Positions 25,219-34,509 of a stretch of 64,000 nucleotides of DNA are shown one piece after another; within the stretch, counting starts at the first letter, position 1, and each line of letters begins with the position of its first letter. The stretch comes from an uncultured Fibrobacter sp. (GTDB lineage: Bacteria; Fibrobacterota; Fibrobacteria; Fibrobacterales; Fibrobacteraceae). Position numbers and translations under genes: made by a program. The notes below the pieces were generated by a model. It did no database searches, was not told the origin of the DNA, and worked only from the letters and a program-made list of their open reading frames with translations. The stretch covers positions 1-64,000 of the forward strand of contig CAKUXP010000009.1 of assembly GCA_934700345.1 (NCBI GenBank), in the 5' to 3' direction.

Positions 25219-25671
25219 TCAATCCTTCAACGATTTAAAAAGGAAAATTTTTCGGATTCCAAAATTCCACAGCAAGACGATTGCCGCCGAAATAAACTTG
25301 GCAAGCATCGGCAGGATTTCTAAAAAATCCACTTGGAACCACATCAGCGCCTGATTCAAAAGAACGCCCAAAACTCCGATCAGGGCGAACATGGAAAATT
25401 CCAAGGATCTGTTCGAAACGCTCCGCTTGCAGGCAGCAAAAACCCAACGAACGCTTATCCAGTAATTCACGGCAAGTCCGGCGACAAGTCCCACCAGATT
25501 TGCAACAAGGTAATGCCAACCCAAGGCACCAAGGCATATCGCAAAAAGCCCAAAATCTACGACGAAGGCGAGACCGCCCGTTAGAAAATATCGCCACATC
25601 TGGCCTAGAATGCTTTTTTGATCTGGCAATTTTTTCGAAAGAGTACGGATTGTGGAGTTTTGAAAATTCAC
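25219..25671 (-). CDS. GtrA-family membrane protein
   Basis: 150 aa with four membrane spans and the GtrA pattern (FLTGGLAFVVDFGLF, LVANLVGLVAGLAVNYWISVRWVF). GtrA proteins are thought to help flip or use polyprenyl-phosphate sugars. It is the first gene of the run GtrA - FAD oxidoreductase - GT-C transferase, with only 1 bp to the next gene, which supports a shared role in sugar transfer to the envelope. Confidence 0.88.
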   Translation of the reverse strand: MNFQNSTIRTLSKKLPDQKSILGQMWRYFLTGGLAFVVDFGLFAICLGALGWHYLVANLVGLVAGLAVNYWISVRWVFAACKRSVSNRSLEFSMFALIGVLGVLLNQALMWFQVDFLEILPMLAKFISAAIVLLWNFGIRKIFLFKSLKD

Positions 25672-25802
25672 GAATCTAAAAATAGTTTATTCTGAGACAC
25701 CAAAGAAGTTTTCAGGAAAAATCGCAAACGATAAGCGAAGCCGAAACGTTTAAAAAAAATTAGTGTATTTTTAATTTGTTCAGCCCAACCGGAGAAACCC
25801 CG

Positions 25803-27137
25803 ATGAAAACAAAACTCATTCCATTAACCGTTGCCGCACTGGCCCTGTACACGGTAAATTCCTTTGCCCAATCGATTAAACCGAATCGAATTGGTCCCGT
25901 TAGCCAATACGGGCAACTGATAACCGGCAAGAATTCCGCAAGCGAAGGACGCATTTACGGTTCCTGCAAAGGTGTCGCCGAAGGATCCGAAGTCCAGGTT
26001 CGCGGCATGAGCCTCTACTGGAGTCTTCTCGCAGCCGCAACCGATTTCTGGACGGAAACCGGCGTCACTTCGATGGTAAACGATATGAACATCCAAATCG
26101 TCCGCGCCGCTATGGCGACGGGAACAGAAAACTGGGGCGGTCCCTACAAAGGTTACCAACTCGATGCTACGAACCAGAAGAATCTGGTCAGCGCCGTCGT
26201 CGAAGCCGCCATCAAAAACGACATCTACGCCATCATCGACTGGCATTCACACGAAGCGACAGGTCAAGTGGAAAGCGCCAAAAGTTTCTTCTCGGAAATG
26301 GCGCAAAAATACGGCAGCTACGACAACGTCATCTTCGAAATTTTCAATGAACCGCAAGATATCGCCTGGGAAAACATCAAAAATTATGCAAACCAGATTA
26401 TTCCCGCCATCCGGGCACATTCCGACAATCTGATCCTCGTGGGGACGCGCGCCTGGGACCAGCACCCGGAAGAAGTCATCGGAAACGAAGTGACCGACAG
26501 CAAGAACAACACCGCCTATACGCTCCACTACTATGCGATGAGCCATTGCGTAAACGGTTCTTACAGTTGGGGCGGCTCGTGCGAAGGTGCAAACGGCGAA
26601 AAAGCCATCAAGGCAGGTCTTTCCGTTTTCATCAGTGAATGGGGAACGGGAACGGCGGACGGCGGCGGAACCCCGGGACAGGCGAAAAACGACGAATGGC
26701 AAGCCTTTGCAAACAAATACAAAATTTCCTGGGCAAACTGGAGCGCATCCCGGATAAATGAAGGGACTGCGGCCTTCACGGAAGGATCGACAGCGAACAA
26801 TTTGCAATACTCCGCTTCGGGAAATCTGGTCAAAAGCTATCTCGCCACAAACCCGACATCCTACACAGCCTGCAGTACCGAAATTCCCGACACAAGCAAT
26901 ACCGGAATCGAAAAATCTTTCCGTTTGCCTTCCCTTGAATTAAAAATGACGAAACAGGCGGTCCAACTGGTAAACGCTAAGAATCCCTCCATCCACCTTT
27001 ACGATCTCCAGGGGCATTCCTTGAAAAGCTCAAGAACAAGTTCGCTTTCTCTGGAAAACCTCCCGAACGGGACTTATATCGTCAAGGCAAGCGATGGCAG
27101 ACAAAACCAGATGCAATCCATCCGGATTACAAGATAA
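25803..27137 (+). CDS. Secreted GH5 endoglucanase with a C-terminal sorting-type domain
   Basis: 444 aa from the ATG at 25803, which has a GGAG site; the frame is open to 25776, but that start lacks one. A signal peptide is cut near NSFA-QS (22). The catalytic domain spans about 35-355: IDWHSH, acid/base Glu183 in IFNEPQ and nucleophile Glu279 in ISEWGTG, all in GH5 positions. It should cleave internal beta-1,4 bonds of cellulose or related glucans outside the cell. After a short Pro/Thr linker, the last 70 residues form a beta-rich domain (LYDLQGHSL, LPNGTYIVKAS) like the C-terminal domain used by type 9 secretion. No cellulose-binding module is present. It stands alone and has its own terminator. 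Confidence 0.92.
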   Translation: MKTKLIPLTVAALALYTVNSFAQSIKPNRIGPVSQYGQLITGKNSASEGRIYGSCKGVAEGSEVQVRGMSLYWSLLAAATDFWTETGVTSMVNDMNIQIVRAAMATGTENWGGPYKGYQLDATNQKNLVSAVVEAAIKNDIYAIIDWHSHEATGQVESAKSFFSEMAQKYGSYDNVIFEIFNEPQDIAWENIKNYANQIIPAIRAHSDNLILVGTRAWDQHPEEVIGNEVTDSKNNTAYTLHYYAMSHCVNGSYSWGGSCEGANGEKAIKAGLSVFISEWGTGTADGGGTPGQAKNDEWQAFANKYKISWANWSASRINEGTAAFTEGSTANNLQYSASGNLVKSYLATNPTSYTACSTEIPDTSNTGIEKSFRLPSLELKMTKQAVQLVNAKNPSIHLYDLQGHSLKSSRTSSLSLENLPNGTYIVKASDGRQNQMQSIRITR

Positions 27138-27149
27138 TATTACGAACAA

Positions 27150-27175
27150 GCTCCGCCAAAAGCGGAGCCTTTTTG
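27150..27175 (+). terminator. Intrinsic terminator of the GH5 gene
   Basis: A 7-bp stem GCTCCGC/GCGGAGC (27150-27156 with 27162-27168) and a 5-nt loop are followed by CTTTTTG. It is 12 bp after the endoglucanase stop and separates it from the convergent gene ending at 27213. Confidence 0.9.
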
Positions 27176-27212
27176 TTTTCAAGAAATGCCGGAATCTATA
27201 TCTTTGCAAACC

Positions 27213-28925
27213 CTAAAAAGTCTTCGTCACGTTACAGAAGAAGCGCGTACGATCATCTCCGCCGTTTGGAACCTGTACAAGTTCCTCCCCAATCGCATGT
27301 AAAATCGTAGCCGAAAGCGAAAGCCCGACTCCCGGAAATTTCTGTACAAACGAAGCGTTCCAGTACCACGAACCTTTCACCAAAAAAGGATCTTCCGTCC
27401 TCAGGTTCCAACGAGCGTCCGAGCGATATGTCCAGGCGTGTTGGATTTCAAAACGATTCCACAGATTCCAGGATGCGGCAATCGAAAGCCAGTTTTCTAC
27501 CGGGCTGACTTCAAAGCGTTCTTCATCTCCATCGATACGCTCGAATCCGGCCCGAGCAAGGAGCGAGAACATTTTTTCATAATAGAATGCGACAAAAGAT
27601 TCCCCTGTAAATCCGCGAATCCACGAATCGATGCGGTCAACGTTTCCCGTGCGATAGCCCACTTTCTTCCGCCCGACTTTTTGGACGATATATTCTTTCA
27701 CGTCAAACGTCTCCGCGCCTTTTTCGAACCAGCCGGCGACATTCATTCCCAGTCCAAAATATTTCGAGCGTTCCTCGACATCCAGAAAAACACGATACAG
27801 CTGCATCCAGCCGTCCGCCTTGAGCGAAATCGTGTCCGAATTAAAATATTCAAAATCTTCCCCCAGAGGATTCAAGGCAGAAGCGAAGTGATTTTTAAAT
27901 CCAATGCGGGAAACAACCCCGGCAAATTCAGGAAATTTCAGTTCCACGCTATCCTTGCTCGCAAAATCCCGTCCGCTTGTCCCGATGAATCCGGCAAACC
28001 GCAAACCTTTTACAGGACGAACGGCATACTCCAAAAACGGGAATGCGACATAATCGTCTTTAATCCCGAACGGAACAAATGCGCTGTCATCGACCACTCG
28101 AAACGCGACGCCCAGAGCGACATTCCAAAGCCTTGTTCTCGCTGCAAGCGAATCTTCGCCGAGCCGGACCGAACCGTTCCACTCTTTCCGATTGCCGACC
28201 AGCTTTTTTGCCGAAAGCGTGTATTCGGCATCTTCATAGACAAGCGAAGCATGAAGGAATTTCGAATCAAAGCGGGACTCGATGCGAGGTTTGTATTCGA
28301 CGGGAATCCAGCGATTGCTTTCGCCATAAATCCAGACGTATTCATGCCCGGCAAGAAGGGAGACGTCGAAGGTTTTTGAGTCAAAACCCAGCCCCGCATA
28401 GGCCGTACTCGTAAACGGAAGGTTTTCCCCAAAAATGGAGAATTCATCCGTTTTCACCATGTCCTGCCGAATTTTTCGCAAATTGTTCGAGTAATGGTCT
28501 ATCTGGAAATAACGCGCAGTCGCCCAGATTCCGCTATAAGACTTAGACCGGAATCCCCCTTCGAGCATCGGTGTGCGATTTTCTTCATGCGCCAGGACAC
28601 CACCTCGAAGCGGATCCTGATACATCAAGTCTCCAATTTCGTTTCCAACCGAAAGCCATACAGACGGGAAAAAGGGTGTCCACGAAGGCGTTCCCGAAAT
28701 TCTTTCCAAAAAAAGCCTATCCCGAATTTTCAAGGGATTCCACTCCTCGCTTTCAGAATGGATCCCCCCCATTTGGGAGCTTCGGTCAAAGACATATGTC
28801 GGGGAAGCCGTCAAGAACGTTCCATCGTTTCGAGTGTCCCGCATTCCTTCTGTTTCCGGAGCAATTTCCGCAAAAACTCGTTGCAAAAGAAGGAGGGAGG
28901 CTACAATCAAAAATTTCATTCGCAT
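27213..28925 (-). CDS. Large outer-membrane beta-barrel protein, function unknown
   Basis: 570 aa with a signal peptide (cut after VFA, near residue 19). The mature chain alternates aromatic and polar residues in beta-strand-like segments throughout and ends in TKTF, with a terminal Phe typical of barrel insertion. The start may be Met3 (28919), which removes an Arg. No close family recognised. It follows another barrel gene by 12 bp on the same strand, so the two are likely co-expressed, possibly with rsmB upstream. Confidence 0.65.
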   Translation of the reverse strand: MRMKFLIVASLLLLQRVFAEIAPETEGMRDTRNDGTFLTASPTYVFDRSSQMGGIHSESEEWNPLKIRDRLFLERISGTPSWTPFFPSVWLSVGNEIGDLMYQDPLRGGVLAHEENRTPMLEGGFRSKSYSGIWATARYFQIDHYSNNLRKIRQDMVKTDEFSIFGENLPFTSTAYAGLGFDSKTFDVSLLAGHEYVWIYGESNRWIPVEYKPRIESRFDSKFLHASLVYEDAEYTLSAKKLVGNRKEWNGSVRLGEDSLAARTRLWNVALGVAFRVVDDSAFVPFGIKDDYVAFPFLEYAVRPVKGLRFAGFIGTSGRDFASKDSVELKFPEFAGVVSRIGFKNHFASALNPLGEDFEYFNSDTISLKADGWMQLYRVFLDVEERSKYFGLGMNVAGWFEKGAETFDVKEYIVQKVGRKKVGYRTGNVDRIDSWIRGFTGESFVAFYYEKMFSLLARAGFERIDGDEERFEVSPVENWLSIAASWNLWNRFEIQHAWTYRSDARWNLRTEDPFLVKGSWYWNASFVQKFPGVGLSLSATILHAIGEELVQVPNGGDDRTRFFCNVTKTF

Positions 28926-28937
28926 TTTAAAAATTCC

Positions 28938-29498
28938 CTACCAGAGTTTTCGTTGCAGATAAAACCCGAACCATGCCGTCTGCGACGTTTCCGGCTCCGT
29001 CCACAGGGTTTCATAGTAAAATTTCGCCCCCATCCGCCAATTTTTAAGAATCAGAATCGGAAGGTCGAGACGGGCATAGAAGCCGAATTCCGTTTCATTG
29101 TCGTTAAGCGTAGATTGCGAAACATCTCCGTCATCGTCCGCCCGCAGCCAGATGCAGCTAAATCCCGCACCGACAGCAATCGGTTTCGCTATCGGCAACG
29201 GATAATCCAGACCGACTCTTCCACTTGCCTGGTGGATTCCCGGGTATGCAGCATCACCCTTTGTCGGAAGATACGAATACCCGAACTGGACAACGCCTCG
29301 AAACTTTTCAAAATAAAGATATTCAAATTCAAGCAATCCATAGTAAGTATTATCCAGGGCATCCTGCACATCGTCCAAAAAATAGAGTGCGCCGCCCTCG
29401 ACACCTATTGCGGCATGGGAAAATTCCGTTTTTGGCAAGTCCGTTTCGGCAAACAGGGAGATTGCGCACAAACTAATCAGACAAATTATTTTTTTCAT
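28938..29498 (-). CDS. Small outer-membrane beta-barrel protein
   Basis: 186 aa with a signal peptide (MKKIICLISLCAISLFA). The mature part reads as about eight amphipathic strands (IGVEGGALYFL, FGYSYL, VGAGFSCIWL, FGFYARLDLPI, MGAKFYYETLW) and ends WFGFYLQRKLW, like small OmpW/OmpA-type barrels. The start overlaps the rsmB stop (ATGA), so it is translationally coupled to an rRNA methylase gene, probably by chance of operon order. Function unknown. Confidence 0.65.
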   Translation of the reverse strand: MKKIICLISLCAISLFAETDLPKTEFSHAAIGVEGGALYFLDDVQDALDNTYYGLLEFEYLYFEKFRGVVQFGYSYLPTKGDAAYPGIHQASGRVGLDYPLPIAKPIAVGAGFSCIWLRADDDGDVSQSTLNDNETEFGFYARLDLPILILKNWRMGAKFYYETLWTEPETSQTAWFGFYLQRKLW

Positions 29499-30775
29499 TT
29501 TACTCTCCGAATCGCAAGCGCAAAAAATCGATCCAAGCCAAAAGGATTTTTTCCAATACGAAACACATCGCCTGCCTTTTCATAATCGGAATATTTCGTC
29601 AAGAATCTTTCCACGACCCAATCCGTTTCGACGCGGTCCGGACTGCAAGTCGCATACACGAGAACTCCACCTTCTTTCAGGGCACCGCTCGCCTTTTCAA
29701 GTATTCGGAACTGGATTTCCGGCAAAGTCTTGAAATCCTCGGGAGTCAGGCGGTACTTGGCCTCTGGGCGACGGGAAAAGACTCCCATGTTCGAACACGG
29801 AACATCCAGAAGGATCCTGTCAAACTTTTTATCAAAATCCGAAGCGAGAACATCCAACGCCTGTACACGGACATTTTGCAAATTCAACCGCCGATGCAGA
29901 TCTTCCATCGAACGCAAGCGTTCCGCAGACACGTCCGAAGCGAGGATTTTCGCAGCCGGGAACATTTCCGCGATAAGAGCCGTCTTTCCGCCGGGAGCCG
30001 CACACGCATCCCACACAGATGAATTTTCCTGCACATCGAGCCTCTTGACGACTTCATACGCAGCCGGATTTTGTACCGAAAAGAAGCCCTGGGCAAAAGC
30101 CTCCCCTTTCAAAAGTTCACCGAGATGCGGTTCGTTTGGCGCTTCGGAAATTTCCAGGTAACGGTTCTCATAGATTCTGCCCGAAAGTCCTAGCTTCGCC
30201 TTCAACTTTTCAGCGGAAATTCTATTCACGTTCACGCGAATCCACTGTCTCGGGCGTTCTACGCTTTCCTCGGCGATTTCCGCAGCTACATCCTTTCCGA
30301 AAAAATCCAGGAGACGTCGCACGAGCCACTCCGGGACAGAATTTTCCAGGCTGAGCTTTCTCACGTTCTGGGAAGGAAGTTCAGGCAAGCCTTCACGCAC
30401 GAGCTTTCGCAAGACGCCGTTCACCAACTTGACAGAACCTTCCCCCTGGCCTACTCGACGAACCAGTTCTACGCTCGTATTGACAGCTGCACTTTCAGGA
30501 ACCGACTCCATAAAGAACAGTTGGTAAATCCCGATTTCCAGCACGCACAGCACTTCAAGTCTCGACATCCGCCGAGCGCACTTCTTAATTGCATACAAAA
30601 GAAGCAAGTGTCTGCGACATACACCGAGGGCAAGTTCCTTCGCAAATGGGGAAAGGGAGTGTTCACGGATGAGCATCCCTTTTTTCTGCCAGTCGAATAC
30701 GGCAAAAAAGGCGGCGAGTCGTTCCTTTAGGCTATCGTTTTGAAACACAGCGAATCCTTTTTCTGAATTCCGCAC
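29495..30775 (-). CDS. rsmB: 16S rRNA (cytosine-967-C5)-methyltransferase
   Basis: Up to 426 aa. An N-terminal NusB-like helical domain (about 10-150) is followed by a SAM-dependent RNA methylase domain with DACAAPGGKT, DVPCSNMG (Cys327) and YATCSP (Cys377, catalytic). It methylates C967 of 16S rRNA. Met1 at 30775 overlaps the fmt gene end by 49 bp; a GTG at 30748 would cut the overlap to 22 bp and still keep the whole domain. The fmt-rsmB order is conserved in many bacteria, which supports both calls. Confidence 0.9.
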   Translation of the reverse strand: MRNSEKGFAVFQNDSLKERLAAFFAVFDWQKKGMLIREHSLSPFAKELALGVCRRHLLLLYAIKKCARRMSRLEVLCVLEIGIYQLFFMESVPESAAVNTSVELVRRVGQGEGSVKLVNGVLRKLVREGLPELPSQNVRKLSLENSVPEWLVRRLLDFFGKDVAAEIAEESVERPRQWIRVNVNRISAEKLKAKLGLSGRIYENRYLEISEAPNEPHLGELLKGEAFAQGFFSVQNPAAYEVVKRLDVQENSSVWDACAAPGGKTALIAEMFPAAKILASDVSAERLRSMEDLHRRLNLQNVRVQALDVLASDFDKKFDRILLDVPCSNMGVFSRRPEAKYRLTPEDFKTLPEIQFRILEKASGALKEGGVLVYATCSPDRVETDWVVERFLTKYSDYEKAGDVFRIGKNPFGLDRFFALAIRRVK

Positions 30776-31662
30776 AAGAAATCCGAAGCGGACATCAAAC
30801 GTTTTCCTTCCAACTGGATTTCAAGAATTTCCAGTTCCCCGTTTCCCGTCCCGATAAAAAGCTTTCCATCGAAGACCTTTCCCTCGCCCGGAGAAATCCC
30901 AAGATTTTTCGCAACAGGATTCGTCTTTCGAAAATAGGCGACTTTCCCGTTGAACGCGCAAAAGCCTCCCGGCCACGGACAAAAAGCGCGAATCCGGTTG
31001 TGAATTTCCAGAGCGGATCTTGAAAAATCAATTTTTCCGTCTTCTTTCTTGAGCTTTGGCGCCGGCGAAGCCTTCTCGTGTTCTTGCGCAGGAAGCCCAT
31101 TCAGTTCACCGTTCGAAATCCGCTTAAGCGCCGAATCGAGCGCATCGCATCCTGGTCCGACCATTTTTTCCAGAACGGAACTCGCCGTATCCTGCAAGTC
31201 GATCGGAATGGTTCTCTGTTCGAGAAGCGGACCATGATCCATCTTTTCGTCCAAGAGGAAAACGCTAACACCGGTCGAGGTTTCCCCATTCGCAATCGCC
31301 CACTGCACAGGAGCCGCTCCGCGATACTTGGGAAGCAGGCTACCGTGGACATTCACCGCGCCAAATTTTGCACAGGCAAGAACCGCTTTCGGCAAGATGG
31401 AAAACGCAACAACGACAAACAGGTCCGCATTCCACTTTTTCAAGTCATCGGCAAACGCGGCATCCTTTACCGAAACGGGTTGAATGACGGGAAGCTCCAA
31501 CGACTCGGCTTTTACCTTGACGGGAGGGGGAGTCAAAACACGGCCGCGCCCGACAGGACGATCGGGTTGCGTAACAACCGCCAAAACCTCGTGCGGTCCA
31601 GTATGCAGATGTTCCAAAAAATTCGCCGCAAATTCCGGCGTTCCCATAAAAATAATTTTCAT
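30727..31662 (-). CDS. fmt: Methionyl-tRNA formyltransferase
   Basis: 311 aa from the ATG at 31662 (MKIIFMGTPEFA). The frame extends upstream to 31704 but would then begin inside a terminator hairpin. It formylates initiator Met-tRNA using 10-formyl-THF. The catalytic loop NVHGSLLPKYRGAAPVQWAI contains the conserved Asn and His, and the C-terminal domain has the RAFCPWPGGF motif. It is directly followed by rsmB in an overlapping arrangement. Confidence 0.95.
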   Translation of the reverse strand: MKIIFMGTPEFAANFLEHLHTGPHEVLAVVTQPDRPVGRGRVLTPPPVKVKAESLELPVIQPVSVKDAAFADDLKKWNADLFVVVAFSILPKAVLACAKFGAVNVHGSLLPKYRGAAPVQWAIANGETSTGVSVFLLDEKMDHGPLLEQRTIPIDLQDTASSVLEKMVGPGCDALDSALKRISNGELNGLPAQEHEKASPAPKLKKEDGKIDFSRSALEIHNRIRAFCPWPGGFCAFNGKVAYFRKTNPVAKNLGISPGEGKVFDGKLFIGTGNGELEILEIQLEGKRLMSASDFLCGIQKKDSLCFKTIA

Positions 31663-31663
31663 A

Positions 31664-31715
31664 AAAACAAAAATAAAAAAAAGACCGTCCTTGCAAATCT
31701 GCAAGGACGGTCTTT
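31664..31715 (-). terminator. Intrinsic terminator (minus strand) of the outer-membrane gene at 31730
   Basis: A perfect 16-bp stem (31680-31695 with 31700-31715, 4-nt loop) is followed on the minus strand by a long T-rich tract. It separates the barrel gene from fmt and shows that fmt has its own start of transcription or depends on read-through. Confidence 0.9.
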
Positions 31716-31729
31716 GGCTAGAACTTGTT

Positions 31730-32845
31730 TCAGAACGTGAAGCCTACATAGGCGCCGGCTCCGAAATAAACATCGTCCGAATCGCCATAGTCATCGCCGA
31801 TGGGTTTGCATGCACGGACGTATCCTTCCATCGAAAGATTTTCCACCGGGGAAAAATACGCCTTTGGACCGACAAAGACCTGGGCCAAATCGGCATCGTC
31901 GTCGAGTGTCATCGTATGATATTCCCCCTGAATGCCCAGCGAAAGATTTTCCGAAAGGGCAAACGCCGGTTCCACATAGGCAAACATATATTCCGGAGCA
32001 TCAACGGCGGTCGGATTCTCGTCATCAAGAATGGCGTAGTAAGCCGTTCCCTTCACCGAGACTTTTCCGATGGAAACTTCCGGTTCCACGGCAAAGGCGT
32101 GACTCATCTTGGGAGAGTCTTCCGAAAGCGCATCGGAATACAGGCCATAGACAGCTTGGACGTTTGCGACATTCCCAAAAACGAGATTTGCCGTAACGCC
32201 GGCACGCAGGCTGTTGCCGTTTTCGACCTGATAACTCTTGTAGTTAATATAGGGGCGAACGGCATTGCTTCCGAACGAAAAATCGTATGCGGCATGGACA
32301 TCGTAAGTCGTGCATCCCGCATCCGACGCTTCGCAATCGTCATCGTCGGCGCCAAAGCCAATTCCTACTGTCAGTCCGTAAGCGTCCACTTCGATTCCGC
32401 GAACGCTCCGTTCCGCCATGCCGGCTGCAGCATCTCCCGGGTCGTCGTAGTCGTAATAGCGGAAGGCTCCTTCCGAATAGGTAAAGTCGCCCGCCTTGAT
32501 GGCGATGTTGTCTTTCATCTGGTATTGGATGAAGGCCCCGTCATAGGAAAATCCCGGAGCGGTCCCGTCACCGTCTGCAGAAATAGCGGCTTCCGCTGAC
32601 CACTTGTCATTAAACTTCACCTGGAAAAGCAGGTCGAATGTCGAAGAATAATCGTGGAACCATTTATTGTCCTGGGCGTTGTTGTCGGTTTCGCTCCGCG
32701 GATCGACCTGTTTAAAATGCGTATTCGCTTCAAACTCGACCGATCCCGAAACATTAAATGCCGGACCTTCGCCTTTTGCTTCCTGCGCGAAAAGGAAGGA
32801 GTACGCGGCTAGCGGCATAGAAAGAAGAAGGATTCTATTCGTCAT
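31730..32845 (-). CDS. Outer-membrane porin-like protein
   Basis: 371 aa from the ATG at 32845, which begins a signal peptide (MTNRILLLSMPLAAYSFLFA). The frame is open for 72 more codons upstream, without a signal or ribosome site. The mature part has alternating strand-like segments rich in Tyr/Gly/Asp, acidic loops (DDDDCEASDAGC, DYGDSDD), and ends YVGFTF with the C-terminal Phe of porins. It is probably a general or substrate-specific pore. It is transcribed alone, given the strong terminator after it and a 319-bp gap before it. Confidence 0.75.
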   Translation of the reverse strand: MTNRILLLSMPLAAYSFLFAQEAKGEGPAFNVSGSVEFEANTHFKQVDPRSETDNNAQDNKWFHDYSSTFDLLFQVKFNDKWSAEAAISADGDGTAPGFSYDGAFIQYQMKDNIAIKAGDFTYSEGAFRYYDYDDPGDAAAGMAERSVRGIEVDAYGLTVGIGFGADDDDCEASDAGCTTYDVHAAYDFSFGSNAVRPYINYKSYQVENGNSLRAGVTANLVFGNVANVQAVYGLYSDALSEDSPKMSHAFAVEPEVSIGKVSVKGTAYYAILDDENPTAVDAPEYMFAYVEPAFALSENLSLGIQGEYHTMTLDDDADLAQVFVGPKAYFSPVENLSMEGYVRACKPIGDDYGDSDDVYFGAGAYVGFTF

Positions 32846-33164
32846 AATGCATCCTTGGTTGAGGTGTTCCTTCGCTCTATGCTTAACAAAAATTATGCCA
32901 TTCTTTTTTCCCAAAAAATCACGAATTTCGCCTCGTCGTTCCTTTTCCTGCGCCGATTTAAGACAAAAAAGTTTTTCGGAAATACAAAAAAGTCCGATTC
33001 GGGTTTGAAAAGCAGTCAAAACTTTTTGTTCGCACAAGCTGAATGCTTCCCACTCTGGCAAGCATTTTTAGTTAATGCCGATCTTGTATCTAAGCGGTAA
33101 CGAGGACTCCGGCGATTTCGTCTTCTTTGGCTTCCAGTCGGCAAGACACCGACTGTTTTCGTAT
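32846..33164. other. 319-bp intergenic region with one stem-loop
   Basis: No credible gene. A 7-bp stem CAGTCGG/CCGACTG with a 7-nt loop lies at 33135-33155 and is followed by TTTT on the plus strand. It is just past the stop of the M18 gene (minus strand), where no T-run follows, so its role is unclear. The part near 32850-33000 is AT-rich and probably carries the porin promoter. Confidence 0.4.
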
Positions 33165-34406
33165 TTAAAGAAAGAATTCCCGCATCACGTTCCGCATTCT
33201 TTCATGATCTTCCACCGCCGCCATTTCACGGACGCTGTGCATGGAAAGAATCGCTTCGCCCAAATCCACCGCCGGAATTCCAAGAGAGGCCGAAAGTCTA
33301 GGACCAACGGTACTTCCACAAGGCATATCGTTTCGGCTGATAAAAGTTTGAAGCGGAATTTTTCGCGTTTCGCAAATTCTTTTCAGGAACGCATTCGAAA
33401 GAGCTTCGCTCGCATAGCGTTTTTTCGCATTCGTTTTTAGGACGATTCCCCGACCCAAAACAGGCGAATGGTTCGGTTCCATTTTTTCCGCATAGGCAGA
33501 ATGCAGCGCATGAGCGACGTCAAGAGAAAAGAGAATCGAATCAGAAAGGTTTCCCAAAAGTTCGCCACGATTCATTTGTACGGAATCTGCAATCCGAAGA
33601 AGCATCGCCTCGGCGAAGTTTCCCGCAGCCCCGTCACGCGTTTCGGAACCGATTTCCTCGCTGTTGAAAAAGAAGGCACCGCGCACGTTTTCCGCTTCCG
33701 CCGTATTCTCTACAATTCCGCAAAGAAGCGCATCGCAGGAAAGCAGATTATCCAGGCGCCCGGAATAGATCCATTCTTGTGAAAGTCCGCCGAGAGCCGC
33801 CGGCTGCGCATCAAAAAACTGCAATTCAAAATCGACAAATTTCCCTCCGACTTCTTCTTCCAGACACGGAATGAATTTTCGCGATTCCTCCGAAGAAAAA
33901 CAAGCATCCAGCTGAGTCTGGGGATTTACGCGGAAACCGTCCTCGTTCACATTCCGATTTAAGTGGATGGCGAGCTCCGGGATTCGACAAAGCGTCTTCA
34001 ACCGTACAAGTTTCTGTCTCAGGAAACCGCCATTCTCTACAATTACGATTCCCGCAATTCCCAAATCGCGATCAAACCAGGTATTGAGCAAGGCTCCCCC
34101 GTAAACTTCCGGATGGAGCAAACGAACGCCCGCAAAAATCCTATCCGGATTGGGAGCGATTTTCAGTGCCGGAAAATCCGTATGCGACGAAGCAAGCCGA
34201 AATCGCGTTTTCGATGTCCAGCGAGACGGCATCCGAAAAGCAAAGACAGCCGCACCGCGCTTTACAAAATATGCTTTTTCTTTTTGCAACGTCCAAGATT
34301 CCGTTTCTTTCAATTCGGCAAATCCAGCATTCAAAAGTTCCCGAGAAACACTCTCCGCGGTATGCCAGGGAGTGATAGCATCATCCAAGAATTTCAAAAG
34401 TTCCAT
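33165..34406 (-). CDS. M18-family metallo-aminopeptidase
   Basis: 413 aa, usual for M18 (aspartyl aminopeptidase group). Two zinc ions are held by the His of SHTDFPALK, the Asp of GRLDNL, Glu-Glu of NSEEIGS, the Asp of LDVAHA and the His of SMHSVREM, all present in order. The family removes N-terminal, often acidic, residues from peptides in the cytoplasm as a large tetrahedral complex. Divergent from birA with about 100 bp between. Confidence 0.93.
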   Translation of the reverse strand: MELLKFLDDAITPWHTAESVSRELLNAGFAELKETESWTLQKEKAYFVKRGAAVFAFRMPSRWTSKTRFRLASSHTDFPALKIAPNPDRIFAGVRLLHPEVYGGALLNTWFDRDLGIAGIVIVENGGFLRQKLVRLKTLCRIPELAIHLNRNVNEDGFRVNPQTQLDACFSSEESRKFIPCLEEEVGGKFVDFELQFFDAQPAALGGLSQEWIYSGRLDNLLSCDALLCGIVENTAEAENVRGAFFFNSEEIGSETRDGAAGNFAEAMLLRIADSVQMNRGELLGNLSDSILFSLDVAHALHSAYAEKMEPNHSPVLGRGIVLKTNAKKRYASEALSNAFLKRICETRKIPLQTFISRNDMPCGSTVGPRLSASLGIPAVDLGEAILSMHSVREMAAVEDHERMRNVMREFFL

Positions 34407-34509
34407 ATCGCGTCCTTTCTGTCCGTAAAATTTTTAAGACCCAAGTTTTTCCGGCAAGAAAAACTTTACCCATTTCGTTTTCCCTTGAAATTAAAATTAT
34501 TATTGGCAT

